Shown in pieces: positions 9,993-22,103 of a stretch of DNA of 64,000 bases. Numbering within the stretch: the stretch's first letter is position 1; the number at the start of each line of letters is the position of its first letter. The DNA lies in assembly GCA_014879665.1 (NCBI GenBank), contig JACSRP010000114.1, forward strand, positions 18,486 to 82,485, given 5' to 3'. The notes below the pieces were generated by a model, which was given only the letters and a program-made list of their open reading frames with translations, was not told the origin of the DNA and did not search any database. This DNA comes from Anaerolineae bacterium (GTDB lineage Bacteria; Chloroflexota; Anaerolineae; Aggregatilineales; Phototrophicaceae). The position numbers and the translations under genes are program-made.

Positions 9993-11372
9993 TTAACAGG
10001 CCGTCAGTTCCGTCAGATCAACCAACCACAGCCCGCTGTTTGTGCCAGTAGCTGCAATAGCTATAATGCTGCCATCCGGCGAAAGCCACATGCCAGATCG
10101 ATCCCCGTCGGCAAGCGCCAGCGGCACTGATGTCAGATCAACCAGCCTGCCTTCGCCCCGGTTGAAGCATTGTAACCGGTTTTCGCCGTTGACCGGGCGC
10201 AATATATAGATATATGAAACAACGTCCTCTTCAGCGTCCACAATCGGTATAGGCTGAGGGTAATTCAAGCCCGGCGGCGCGGCCTCGAATAAAAGTTCAA
10301 AGAAGCCGTTCGTCAGTACGTGAATATAGTAACCGGTAATGTCTTCGCCTGCTTCAGTGTCAAATGCCCCCGCAATGATCACCCGCCGTCCATCACGCGA
10401 TGCGCCGGGCAGGATAACCGACGGCGGATTATTGGCTGGCGCCGGGCTGATCGCGAGGCCTTCAGCATTGGCGGTGAAATACAGCACCGGATCGCCAAAT
10501 GCCCCGAAATAGCGCGCGATGAAGCGATCATCATCCAGCCACTCAATCGTTTGCAGGGAGCGGTTATTCAGACTGCCGTGAATTTGCCGCTGAAAACGAC
10601 CATCAGTCGCTGCCGTGTAAAAACGGTTGACGCGATCCTGATAGACCAGTCGAGTTCCACTTGGCGCGAAAGATAGCCGCGAATTTTGATAGATCAGTGG
10701 CTCGCTCAAATCGAGTATTTCCAGCAGTTCCGGTGTCACCACCTCCGCCGACGCATATGCAACCGCCTGATCGCGCTGGTTCATCCGGTTGTAGCGATGC
10801 CACGCCCACTCACTTTCCATATCCCGCGGGCATCCAACAGCATAATCCAGTGAGCGCGGGCCATTCCAGATCACATCAACCACTTCAGCTTCGCTAATGC
10901 GTGTGATGCCCGCGATTTCTGCAGCGGTTTCCTCAATGGATACTTGCTGCCCCTCAGCGGCCACTTGAACAGTCTCAATTTCGAGTCCAGCTTCATATAA
11001 TTCCAGCGGAATATAGAATCGCTGGGCGCGTGCAGGCAGCAGCACATAATCGGGCAGCAGCCCCGCGTCGCAAATATCCACTAGATACCCGTAACCTTCG
11101 CCGATTTGCTCGCCCTCAGCATCAAAGACCTGCGCCGAAAGGGATATATTGGCATAGGGTAATTCGCTGTTATTTAGAACCTCACCAACCGCAACCTGAA
11201 TATTTTGCCCGTAAATATCCTGCTGTTCATGCGAGGTGATATTGATCGCCTGCAAGCCCTCAGGCAGTGGTTCCGGCGCCGCTTCCTGTGCCATGACCGC
11301 ATAGCTCATGAGTAGCATCAGGAATAAATACGGCAAGCCACGAAGAGTATTCAAAGATCTCATGCTGCTCAC
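9993..11372 (-). CDS. Secreted/lipoprotein-like protein with WD40-like (PD40) propeller repeats
   Basis: N-terminal hydrophobic signal; repeats such as 'SFAPSGTRLVYQDRVNRF' and 'MWLSPDGSIIAIAATGTNSGLWLVDL'. Confidence 0.6.
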   Translation of the reverse strand: MSSMRSLNTLRGLPYLFLMLLMSYAVMAQEAAPEPLPEGLQAINITSHEQQDIYGQNIQVAVGEVLNNSELPYANISLSAQVFDAEGEQIGEGYGYLVDICDAGLLPDYVLLPARAQRFYIPLELYEAGLEIETVQVAAEGQQVSIEETAAEIAGITRISEAEVVDVIWNGPRSLDYAVGCPRDMESEWAWHRYNRMNQRDQAVAYASAEVVTPELLEILDLSEPLIYQNSRLSFAPSGTRLVYQDRVNRFYTAATDGRFQRQIHGSLNNRSLQTIEWLDDDRFIARYFGAFGDPVLYFTANAEGLAISPAPANNPPSVILPGASRDGRRVIIAGAFDTEAGEDITGYYIHVLTNGFFELLFEAAPPGLNYPQPIPIVDAEEDVVSYIYILRPVNGENRLQCFNRGEGRLVDLTSVPLALADGDRSGMWLSPDGSIIAIAATGTNSGLWLVDLTELTAC

Positions 11373-11381
11373 TTATCGGTA

Positions 11382-12488
11382 TTATGGGGCTGGCGTGCCC
11401 ATAGCTTCACGTATCCGCGCCAATGCTTCGACGGCGTCGGGATAGCTCGTATTACGAAAAACGGCAACCTCAAGGTTGGCTTCCGCGCGCTGCATGTCCC
11501 CCATGCCTTCGGCGGCCATCGCCACATAGTAATAGGCTTCTTCCACACCGGGCGTTGTGCTGATTACCCGCGCGGCTTCTGCGATCACATCCTCATAGCG
11601 CCCCACACGCAGAAATGCTTCCAACGGCCCGTACTGATACCACAGCATGCGCCACGGCAGCCCGTTGGCAATCGCCGTATCGAACGCTTCGGCAGCTTCT
11701 TCGTTACGATTCAGCAGCAGCAGCGCCGTGCCGATATTGAACCATGTGAAACTGTCTTCTTGAGGAGTGTTTAGCTCAGCCTGCGAAAGTTCCAGTGCTG
11801 TTTCGGCATTAGCCGCCACATCCCACTGGTTGCCCATCACCTGCTGAAGCAGAACTTCCTGCTCTGGGCGATAAAGTATCAGAAAGTCGCGGTTGAACGG
11901 CTTCCACCGTTCATCAATGTCTGCATAAGGGATCGGACGGCCAGTATTGTCCGGCCCGTTGCCCAACAGCGAGTCAAATGTGAGCAGTACACCCTGAGCA
12001 TCGTCATAGCCCATGACCACCCGATTATGACCCATCCAATCATTGAAGCCGCCCGGGCCGTCGTAGTAAGAGTTCTCAATCAGCACCGGAAAACCCGCCG
12101 CGACCAGCCGCTTCAACAGGTCAAGCGTCCCACCGATGCGTTCGATGCCCTCCAACCCGTAGCCATTCGCAAACCGGATCATCTCGTCAAGCCGTACCGC
12201 CACATCTTCAGCATGGGGGTTCAACCCGTGAATCGTATCTGTATACGTACCGCCCCAGTCGTAATACGATAACTGAATGCTCAAAGCCGCCGCTGAGCAG
12301 CGATTTACATCCTGATAAACTGGCGTCAGCCCTTCCAGTCGCACCAGCGGGGGTAGGGTGTCCAGCGCAGCAATTGAAATAGATTCAGGAGTGCTTTCCG
12401 GCGTCGTTTCTGCATCCTGCGCAAGGGTGAGATGGCTTGTGACCAGCGCGCATAGCAGGCCAGCGGCGAAAAGGATTCTCAATTTCAT
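11382..12488 (-). CDS. Secreted C39-family peptidase with C-terminal TPRs
   Basis: Signal peptide; 'YQDVNRCSAAALSIQLSYYDW', 'GGFNDWMGHNRVVMGYDD', then TPRs 'FTWFNIGTALLLLNRNEEAAEAFDTAI'. Confidence 0.75.
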   Translation of the reverse strand: MKLRILFAAGLLCALVTSHLTLAQDAETTPESTPESISIAALDTLPPLVRLEGLTPVYQDVNRCSAAALSIQLSYYDWGGTYTDTIHGLNPHAEDVAVRLDEMIRFANGYGLEGIERIGGTLDLLKRLVAAGFPVLIENSYYDGPGGFNDWMGHNRVVMGYDDAQGVLLTFDSLLGNGPDNTGRPIPYADIDERWKPFNRDFLILYRPEQEVLLQQVMGNQWDVAANAETALELSQAELNTPQEDSFTWFNIGTALLLLNRNEEAAEAFDTAIANGLPWRMLWYQYGPLEAFLRVGRYEDVIAEAARVISTTPGVEEAYYYVAMAAEGMGDMQRAEANLEVAVFRNTSYPDAVEALARIREAMGTPAP

Positions 12489-12718
12489 AGGTTATTTCAC
12501 CAGATTGCAGAACAGCATTTCGTAGGATAACCGGAGTGAATTTTATCGTAAAAGATGATAGCAAGATGAGAATAGAGGGAAATCGTCGGCGGGACGTATG
12601 TACTGTATACTTAAGTATCGCGTTTCTATTTAAATCTCTGTATGCACGAAACCGTGAAAACAGTGTAAGGTTATACGTAAATAGACGCAAAGTTTAACTG
12701 TTCAGCTAACAAGGTTTC

Positions 12719-13612
12719 TTGATGATGCCCGAAGGCGCTCTCAATCACACTGGCAACATCGGCACCAGACATCTCAAAATGAGCGTTCCGGCAGATAAGC
12801 GGGTTGGGGTCACTGGCCCACTAGATCGCAAACTGCCATATGTCATTGAATTACGGGTCGTGGGTACGGCTTCCACTATTCAAAAGCAGGTTCAGACCGA
12901 AATGGTTTTGGGACGGCTGGATACAGAGAAGAAAATTACCCCCGAAATCGATCTTTCGCCCTATGATGGTTTCCAGACCGGCGTTTCCCGCAAACATGCC
13001 ATCATTCTTGTGCGTGATGAACGGCTGTTTCTCAAAGATTTGAACAGCACGAACGGCACGCGCTTAAACGGCCTGATTTGTGAACCAGATAAGGAGTACC
13101 GCCTGCGCCATGGCGATGAGATCTTGCTTGGTCGCCTGCGCTTGCAGCTCTTGTTCGCGGTCACCCCTATGGTTGAAGGCGGCACGCCGCTTCATGGCAC
13201 GCTTGAACCAGTGAATATCCCCCGTGTGGGCAAAGGCCAGCATATTCTGGTGGTTGAAGACGATAAAGAAGTTGGCTCAGTCTTTCGCATGGCATTGGAG
13301 TTGGGTGGCTACAAAGTGACGCTGGTGGATACTGTCACCAAGGCGCTCAACATCGTTTTCCAGATCATGCCGGATGCAATCGTGATGGATTTAATGCTCC
13401 CGGACATGAATGGCATTGACCTGCTGCATTATCTGAAGAAGCAAACTATCCCCCGCCGCATCCCGATTCTCGTGGTCAGCGGCGCAACCGGCGGCTTCCA
13501 GATGAATCAGGCATTAGAGGCCGGCGCAGAGCGCTTTTTGGGCAAGCCTATCGCCGTAGATAAGCTGGTTGGCGCGGTTTCAGAAGTATTGAAACTGAAC
13601 GTTGCTACCTGA
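12719..13612 (+). CDS. FHA domain - response regulator receiver fusion protein
   Basis: FHA 'SRKHAIILVRDERLFLKDLNSTNGTRLNG'; REC 'HILVVEDDKEVGSVFRMAL', 'DAIVMDLMLPDMNGIDLL', 'LGKPIAVDKLV'. Confidence 0.9.
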   Translation: MMMPEGALNHTGNIGTRHLKMSVPADKRVGVTGPLDRKLPYVIELRVVGTASTIQKQVQTEMVLGRLDTEKKITPEIDLSPYDGFQTGVSRKHAIILVRDERLFLKDLNSTNGTRLNGLICEPDKEYRLRHGDEILLGRLRLQLLFAVTPMVEGGTPLHGTLEPVNIPRVGKGQHILVVEDDKEVGSVFRMALELGGYKVTLVDTVTKALNIVFQIMPDAIVMDLMLPDMNGIDLLHYLKKQTIPRRIPILVVSGATGGFQMNQALEAGAERFLGKPIAVDKLVGAVSEVLKLNVAT

Positions 13613-13630
13613 GAATATAGAGAAAAACTA

Positions 13631-13655
13631 AAAGCAGCCGCCCGGCTGCTTTTTT
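13631..13655 (+). terminator. Intrinsic terminator downstream of the FHA-REC gene
   Basis: AAAGCAGCC-GCCC-GGCTGCTTT followed by TTTT. Confidence 0.9.
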
Positions 13656-13791
13656 ATTGCCGAATTGTCATTTTCACAACTTCTAAAACGCCACTTTATT
13701 CCCCGCATGTGCGCCCGAATCGTAGAATTATGGATTTGTTCCATATAATGTAATGGTAAGAATCATTGTTTGAGTTCTGGAAGCTGCGTGG

Positions 13792-16362
13792 ATGACTACC
13801 CCGACACACCTTACCGCATTAATCGGTAGAGATTCTGAGCTTGCTGAAATTGCTCATCTGCTTGGTATGCCTGAGTGCCGCCTGATCACCCTCACGGGCT
13901 CGGGCGGTATTGGCAAAACCCGCCTTGCGCTGGAAGCCATTCATCAAAACGCATTGCCCGATGGCGCATATTTCGTCCCGCTGCAATCGTATTCGTCCGC
14001 AGACGCGATTGTGCCAGCTATTGCAGATGAGCTGAAATTTGTGTTTTTCGGAGAACACGACGCTAGGACCCAGTTGTTGTATTACTTACGTGAAAAACAA
14101 CTACTGTTGGTGCTGGATAATTTCGAACACTTACTCGATGGCGCTGATTTTCTGCCTGAAATTCTGGATGCTGCGCCGGGTATCAAAATATTAGTGACAT
14201 CACGCGAACGCCTGAACCTGCTTGAAGAGTGGGTATTGGATATTCGCGGTTTACGCTTTCCAGAACAGGAGCCGAACCAACCGCTCAGCAGCTATTCTTC
14301 TGTACTGCTGTTCACACAAAGCGCAAGGCGTGCGGGATACATGCCGCAGGAAAAAGATGCTGCCGCCATCATTCGCATTTGCCAATCTTTAGAAGGTGTT
14401 CCGCTGGCGATTGAGCTTGCCGCTGGTTGGGCGCGCGCCATGCCCTGCCAGCAGATTGCCGATGAGATTGAACATAACCTTGATATTTTGAGCAGCAATT
14501 TGCGCAACATGCCTGAACGTCACCGCAGTATGCGTGCCGCTTTTGATCACTCGTGGACGCTGCTTTCAGATGACGAGAAAAATGCATTCATGAAATTATC
14601 AGTGTTTCGTGGTGGTTTTACGCGGGAAGCTGCCGAAGCAGTTGCCAGCGCTTCACTGCCTGTACTGGTTTCGCTGGTGAATAAGTCGCTGGCGCGTGTG
14701 ACTATGAATGGGCGCTATGATCTTCATGAACTGCTGCGGCAATTTGGGGCAGAGCAGCTTGAGGGAGCAGGCGTTATGGCACTCACGCAGGATGGCCACA
14801 ACGCCTATTACGCCGATTTTATTGCTGAACGCGAAAGTGACCTGAAGGGACGCAGGCAGCTTGAAGCAGTGGCTGAAATCAATGCTGACTTCGAGAATAT
14901 AAGAACCGCGTGGAACCAACAAGCCGCGCGTCGACAAGAAGAATTTATTGCAAAAATGATTGAAGGGCTTCATGTATTTGGCTGGATCAGCCATCAAGAA
15001 GAGAAGCGCTATCTATTATTCAGAGATGCTGAACCTTACTTTGCGCCGATACAAGATGAACCCGACAGTCAATTATGGGGACGACTATTGGCACGTGCAT
15101 GGGATGAAAGAATCCCGGGTGACTTTACAGCTCAGATTGAGCGCGCGCTTCAGATTGCGCGCCAGTATGGCGATCATGGAGAAATTGGTTACTGTCTATG
15201 GGCATTGGGTTGGTGTGAAGCTGCAGATTCTGATATTTCACGAGCATTGCTGGAGCAAAGCCTGATTTACTTTCGACAGGCACAAGATCGTTTCGCCACA
15301 GCATGGGTTCTGATTGATCTTGCGGGGCTTAACTACCCCGGTTCATGGGAAGATAGGAAAAGATACGGCGAAGAAAGCCTTCAATTGAACCGCGAAATAG
15401 GCAGTCGTATTGGCATCGCATATTCCTTGTACATCGCTGCACTTTCGAAAATACGTGAAGGGAATTTTGCAGAGGCCGAAAAATTGTGGCTAGAAAGGAT
15501 CGCAGTAGCAAGGGAGTCCGCTAATCGCGCGCTTGAGGCTGCGAGCCTAATTTATCTTTGTGAGAAGAATTATCTTATTCAGGGTGAGATAGGGAAGGCG
15601 CGCGCGGCTGTTGAAGAAGCGCTGCAAATATTTTACGTGATAGACTTCGGGCTTTATCGAGGCTTGGCATTAGCTTCTCTTGGTCTTTTAGAGTGTGTGG
15701 ATGAACATTACGAGCAGGGTTTGGCTTTGTTTAGGCAGGCTGCAAGCCATAATACTGTTACCTATAAATGGATCCCTGATTTTATCTCGTGGGGATTGGC
15801 AATTGCGGCATGTGGTCGGGGGGATTATGAGGCGGCCAGAGGCTATTTCCCGGCAGCATACAGGTATTATGAGAATGTATTTGGGAAACTTGGTATGCTG
15901 GTATGCTTGCCCGTACCCGCCATCCTTCATGCTCATTCAGGCAACCCGACCCGCGCGGTTGAACTGCTGGCTTTAGCCTACACCCATCCCCTAAACGCCA
16001 GCGGTTGGATGAAAAAATGGCCGCTGCTCACCCGCTTGAAAGCCGAACTTGAAGAGACACTGGGCAAAGAGGGTTATGCCGCCGTATGGGAGCGTGGCAA
16101 GCGGCTGGATGCTGAAACCATGATGACAGGGTTGCTGGCTGAATTGGAAAAGCCTTCAGGTAATGCGCAGCTCCTGAACAGCGATTTACTCAGCAATCGC
16201 GAGCAGGAAATCGTTCGGCTTGCTGTAAATGGATTATCCAACCGTGAAATCGCGGATAAGCTTTTCCTGAGTCTTGAGACCATTCGCTGGTATCTGAAAG
16301 AGATTTACAGCAAACTTGATATACACAGCAGGGAAGAATTGATTAGTCGTTTCGGGTTATGA
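13792..16362 (+). CDS. Large NTPase-type transcriptional regulator with C-terminal LuxR HTH
   Basis: P-loop 'LTGSGGIGKTRLALEA', Walker B 'LLLVLDNFEHL', helical repeats, C-terminal 'LLSNREQEIVRLAVNGLSNREIADKLFLSLETIRWYLKEIYSKLDIHSREE'. Confidence 0.9.
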   Translation: MTTPTHLTALIGRDSELAEIAHLLGMPECRLITLTGSGGIGKTRLALEAIHQNALPDGAYFVPLQSYSSADAIVPAIADELKFVFFGEHDARTQLLYYLREKQLLLVLDNFEHLLDGADFLPEILDAAPGIKILVTSRERLNLLEEWVLDIRGLRFPEQEPNQPLSSYSSVLLFTQSARRAGYMPQEKDAAAIIRICQSLEGVPLAIELAAGWARAMPCQQIADEIEHNLDILSSNLRNMPERHRSMRAAFDHSWTLLSDDEKNAFMKLSVFRGGFTREAAEAVASASLPVLVSLVNKSLARVTMNGRYDLHELLRQFGAEQLEGAGVMALTQDGHNAYYADFIAERESDLKGRRQLEAVAEINADFENIRTAWNQQAARRQEEFIAKMIEGLHVFGWISHQEEKRYLLFRDAEPYFAPIQDEPDSQLWGRLLARAWDERIPGDFTAQIERALQIARQYGDHGEIGYCLWALGWCEAADSDISRALLEQSLIYFRQAQDRFATAWVLIDLAGLNYPGSWEDRKRYGEESLQLNREIGSRIGIAYSLYIAALSKIREGNFAEAEKLWLERIAVARESANRALEAASLIYLCEKNYLIQGEIGKARAAVEEALQIFYVIDFGLYRGLALASLGLLECVDEHYEQGLALFRQAASHNTVTYKWIPDFISWGLAIAACGRGDYEAARGYFPAAYRYYENVFGKLGMLVCLPVPAILHAHSGNPTRAVELLALAYTHPLNASGWMKKWPLLTRLKAELEETLGKEGYAAVWERGKRLDAETMMTGLLAELEKPSGNAQLLNSDLLSNREQEIVRLAVNGLSNREIADKLFLSLETIRWYLKEIYSKLDIHSREELISRFGL

Positions 16363-16436
16363 ATACTCATGTGATGCTTATCACAATCGTCTATGATCCG
16401 CCTAATTAAGCGATGTAGAGAAGATGGATAAGACAG

Positions 16437-16931
16437 ATGACCCAGACACAGGCACAAACAGAACGCAAAATGCTGGTTGGCGCTGGCGAAACTGCACCGG
16501 ATTTTGCGCTCAAAGATCAGGAAGGTAAGACCACCCGCTTGAGCGATTTTCACGGTAAAACACTGGTGTTGTATTTTTATCCACAATCGTTCACGGGTGG
16601 TTGCACCAAAGAAGCCTGCCAGTTCCGCGATAGCTATGAAGATTTCAAACAGGTGGGCGCAGAGGTGATTGGCGTCAGCAGCGATTCCGTAGAAACCCAA
16701 AATGAGTTCGCATCTCAATACAAACTACCATTTGTTTTGCTGAGTGATCCCGGTGATGAAGTTGGCAAAATGTATGGCGTGAAAAATAAGCTGATCGTTT
16801 TTAAGGGCAGGGCGACCTTTATTATTGATTCCGAAGGGATTGTCCGCCATTCTTTTGAGAGTATCAATTACAACGCGCATATGGCTGAAGCCTTGCGTAT
16901 TGTCAGGAAATTAGCCGCTAAAGGCGGTTGA
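16437..16931 (+). CDS. Peroxiredoxin (Bcp/AhpC-TSA type)
   Basis: 'GETAPDFALKDQEGKTTRLSDFHGKTLVLYFYPQSFTGGCTKEACQFRD'; PxxxTxxC motif kept. Confidence 0.92.
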   Translation: MTQTQAQTERKMLVGAGETAPDFALKDQEGKTTRLSDFHGKTLVLYFYPQSFTGGCTKEACQFRDSYEDFKQVGAEVIGVSSDSVETQNEFASQYKLPFVLLSDPGDEVGKMYGVKNKLIVFKGRATFIIDSEGIVRHSFESINYNAHMAEALRIVRKLAAKGG

Positions 16932-17000
16932 TCCCCTGTTTCAATCTTTTGGGTAATTTATACGAATCTTGAAAATTACGATTCTATAGGCCTCCTACCC

Positions 17001-17029
17001 TTGACGTAGAGTAATCCCTCCTGTAGTAT
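17001..17029 (+). promoter_or_regulatory. Sigma70-type promoter for the str operon
   Basis: TTGACG (17001-17006), 17-nt spacer, TAGTAT (17024-17029); implies a 5' UTR of about 200 nt before rpsL. Confidence 0.75.
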
Positions 17030-17144
17030 TTTCCGACGCATAGCCAGCACAGTAATCCTCTACGGAGGCAAGGCGGTGCTGAACTGAGCGAGGTGGCGAT
17101 AGCGTTCCGCACGGCGGATTGGCTCGTCACGGTCAGCATCATAT

Positions 17145-17178
17145 GGCGTTCCTTCGCATAATCGAAGTGCGCCTTTTT
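17145..17178 (+). promoter_or_regulatory. Terminator-like hairpin in the rpsL leader (attenuator candidate)
   Basis: GGCG-ttc-CTTCG-cataat-CGAAG-tg-CGCC-TTTTT. Confidence 0.5.
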
Positions 17179-17237
17179 GCATGCCTGTACCGAGAGACCG
17201 CGAAAGATTTTGCGAGCAGCGTTGTTTGGAGAAGTTT

Positions 17238-17684
17238 ATGCCAACCATTAATCAGTTGGTGCGCAAGGGTCGCAAGGCGAAAAAGAGCAAAAGTAAATCG
17301 CCGGCGCTTCAGTATTCGCTGAACGTCTATGACCAGAAACGTACCCGCACTAGGAAGGGTTCGCCGCAGAAACGCGGCGTGTGCACCGTCGTTAAGACGA
17401 TGACCCCCAAGAAACCGAATTCGGCGCTGCGTAAAGTGGCGCGTGTGCGTTTGTCCAACCAGATCGAAGTGACAGCGTACATCCCCGGTGAGGGGCACAG
17501 CCTTCAAGAACATAGCGTGGTGTTGGTGCGCGGCGGTCGTGTTAAAGACCTTCCCGGTGTTCGCTACCACATCGTGCGCGGCACGCTGGATACCGATGGC
17601 GTGAAGAATCGTATGCAGTCTCGCAGCAAGTATGGCGCTAAAGTGCCTAAGGCAGGCGCTCCTGCTGCCAAAGGTAAGAGGTAA
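17238..17684 (+). CDS. rpsL: 30S ribosomal protein S12
   Basis: '[13 protein letters not shown]', '[17 protein letters not shown]', '[36 protein letters not shown]'; start corrected to 17238. Confidence 0.98.
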   Translation: MPTINQLVRKGRKAKKSKSKSPALQYSLNVYDQKRTRTRKGSPQKRGVCTVVKTMTPKKPNSALRKVARVRLSNQIEVTAYIPGEGHSLQEHSVVLVRGGRVKDLPGVRYHIVRGTLDTDGVKNRMQSRSKYGAKVPKAGAPAAKGKR

Positions 17685-17696
17685 AGGTAGAGACCA

Positions 17697-18164
17697 ATGC
17701 CGAGAAGAAAAAGCCCTCCGAAGCGCCAGACGCCACCGGATAACAAGTACAACAGCTTGTATGTGTCCATGATCATCAATCGCATGATGTACGGCGGTAA
17801 GAAAAGCACCGCCCAGCACATTATGTACACCGCGATGGATCTCATGGAAGAGAAAACCAAGCGTAGCCCGCTGGAAGTGCTGGAGCAGGCGCTGCGTAAT
17901 GTGACCCCCGCTATCGAAGTGAAGCCAATGCGTGTTGGTGGTGCAACTTATCAGGTTCCTGTAGAAGTTGCCCATGAGCGCGGCGTGACACTGGCGATGC
18001 GCTGGTTGTTGGAAAATTCTCGTTCGCGCGGTGGTCGTAACATGGCCGAAAAACTGGCGAATGAATTGATGGACGCTGCCAACGGGCAGGGGAATTCCAT
18101 CAAGAAGAAAGATGATACTCATCGTATGGCGGAAGCGAACCGCGCATTCGCTCACTTCCGCTAA
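17697..18164 (+). CDS. rpsG: 30S ribosomal protein S7
   Basis: '[10 protein letters not shown]', '[17 protein letters not shown]', 'NRAFAHFR'. Confidence 0.98.
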   Translation: MPRRKSPPKRQTPPDNKYNSLYVSMIINRMMYGGKKSTAQHIMYTAMDLMEEKTKRSPLEVLEQALRNVTPAIEVKPMRVGGATYQVPVEVAHERGVTLAMRWLLENSRSRGGRNMAEKLANELMDAANGQGNSIKKKDDTHRMAEANRAFAHFR

Positions 18165-18188
18165 CCATAAGCGAGTTAAACGAGACTC

Positions 18189-20291
<2,103 letters not shown>

Positions 20292-20311
20292 TAGTTGGGT
20301 TTGGTCCCGAA

Positions 20312-20342
20312 CGTCAGTGGGGTTCCCGCCTCGCTGATGACG
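20312..20342 (+). other. Stem-loop in the fusA-tuf intergenic region
   Basis: CGTCA-GTGGGG-ttcccg-CCTCGC-tga-TGACG, with G-U pairs. Confidence 0.4.
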
Positions 20343-20392
20343 AAATTTCGTAGGGATAGTGAACTAGCGATAAGCAAGAGGAACTAAGGGAA

Positions 20393-21592
20393 ATGGCTAA
20401 ACAAAAGTTTGAGCGCAGCAAGCCTCACGTAAATATTGGCACTATCGGCCACGTAGACCATGGCAAGACCACCCTCACCGCCGCGATCACCAAGACGCTG
20501 GCGCTCAAGGGTAAGGCTGAAGCGATGGCTTACGGCGACATTGATAACGCGCCTGAAGAACGCGCGCGCGGTATCACCATCAACATCCGTCACGTGGAAT
20601 ACGAAACTGATGCGCGTCACTATGCGCACGTGGACTGTCCCGGACATCGTGACTATATCAAGAACATGATCACCGGTGCGGCGCAGATGGACGGCGCTAT
20701 TCTCGTCGTCAGCGCGCCCGATGGCCCCATGCCCCAGACCCGTGAGCACGTGCTGCTTGCCCGTCAGGTGGAAGTGCCTGCCATGGTCGTGTTCCTCAAT
20801 AAGGTTGATCAGCTCGATGACCCCGAACTGCTTGAACTGGTAGAGATGGAACTTCACGAGCTGCTGTCTGGTTACAGCTTCTCAGAAGATACCCCTATCG
20901 TTCGTGGTTCTGCGCTGGCTGCCAATGAAAGCACTAGCAAAGACATTGACGCGCCTGAATACGCGCCAATTCTTCAGTTGATGGACGCCGTTGACGCATG
21001 GATCCCCACGCCTACCCGTGAAAAGGACAAGCCGTTCTTGATGCCCGTGGAAGACGTGTTCTCGATCAAGGGTCGTGGCACTGTCGTGACTGGTCGCGTT
21101 GAGCGTGGCGCCCTGAAGAAGGGTGAAGATATCGAAATCATCGGCCTGCGCGAAGAAACTGCGCGCACCACCGTGACCGGTATCGAAATGTTCCACAAGG
21201 AACTGGACAACGCTGAAGCTGGTGACAACGCAGGTATTCTGCTGCGCGGTACCACGCGCGAAGAAGTGGAACGTGGTATGGTGCTTGCCAAGCCCGGCAG
21301 CATCAAGCCGCAGAAGAAGTTCCGCGCTCAGGTCTACATCCTCAAGAAGGATGAAGGCGGCCGTCACAAGGCATTCTTCAACGGCTATCGCCCGCAGTTC
21401 TACATCCGTACCATGGACGTTACCGGTACGGTGCAGCTGCCCGAAGGCGTTGAGATGGTGATGCCTGGCGACGACGTTAATCTGGAAGTGGAACTGATCA
21501 CTCCAGTGGCGCTGGAAAAGGGTTCGAAGTTCGCTATTCGTGAAGGCGGCCTGACCGTCGGCGCGGGTTCAATCACTGAGATCCTCGGCTAA
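20393..21592 (+). CDS. tuf: Elongation factor Tu
   Basis: '[22 protein letters not shown]', '[28 protein letters not shown]'. Confidence 0.99.
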   Translation: MAKQKFERSKPHVNIGTIGHVDHGKTTLTAAITKTLALKGKAEAMAYGDIDNAPEERARGITINIRHVEYETDARHYAHVDCPGHRDYIKNMITGAAQMDGAILVVSAPDGPMPQTREHVLLARQVEVPAMVVFLNKVDQLDDPELLELVEMELHELLSGYSFSEDTPIVRGSALAANESTSKDIDAPEYAPILQLMDAVDAWIPTPTREKDKPFLMPVEDVFSIKGRGTVVTGRVERGALKKGEDIEIIGLREETARTTVTGIEMFHKELDNAEAGDNAGILLRGTTREEVERGMVLAKPGSIKPQKKFRAQVYILKKDEGGRHKAFFNGYRPQFYIRTMDVTGTVQLPEGVEMVMPGDDVNLEVELITPVALEKGSKFAIREGGLTVGAGSITEILG

Positions 21593-21630
21593 TTTCTGCC
21601 CCGGATTCCGTAAGGTAGTGCTTTTCCGCG

Positions 21631-21668
21631 ATGCCGGGAGTGCGTAATAAAACTCCCGGCATTGTTTC
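21631..21668 (+). terminator. Intrinsic terminator between tuf and rpsJ
   Basis: Perfect 11-bp stem ATGCCGGGAGT-gcgtaataaa-ACTCCCGGCAT, then TGTTTCCC. Confidence 0.75.
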
Positions 21669-21708
21669 CCTCGCAAATTTGTGAGGTTAGCGCGACGAAG
21701 GAACGTAT

Positions 21709-22017
21709 ATGTTCAAGAGTAAGATACGCATCCGCCTGAAGGCGTATGATCACCGCGTACTTGACCAGTCTGCTCAGCGGATTGTCGAGACGGCGGAACG
21801 TACCGGTGCGCGGGTGGTAGGGCCAGTGCCGCTGCCGACCCGGATTGAAAAATTCACCGTGATTCGCTCGTCGTTTATTGACAAAGACTCGCAGGAACAC
21901 TTCGAGATCCGCACCCATAAGCGTCTGATCGATGTGTTAGACCCGGATAGCAAAACCATTGACACCTTGATGCGCCTGAACCTCCCGGCCGGTGTTGATA
22001 TCGAAATCAAGATTTAG
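21709..22017 (+). CDS. rpsJ: 30S ribosomal protein S10
   Basis: '[39 protein letters not shown]'. Confidence 0.99.
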   Translation: MFKSKIRIRLKAYDHRVLDQSAQRIVETAERTGARVVGPVPLPTRIEKFTVIRSSFIDKDSQEHFEIRTHKRLIDVLDPDSKTIDTLMRLNLPAGVDIEIKI

Positions 22018-22103
22018 TTGAAGGGCGTATGCGGGCAAATGCCGTCCGCCGCTGCGTAGAGAAATAGAGGAAAGGCGTTTGAAGCGTCTTTCGGGAGTAA
22101 AGA

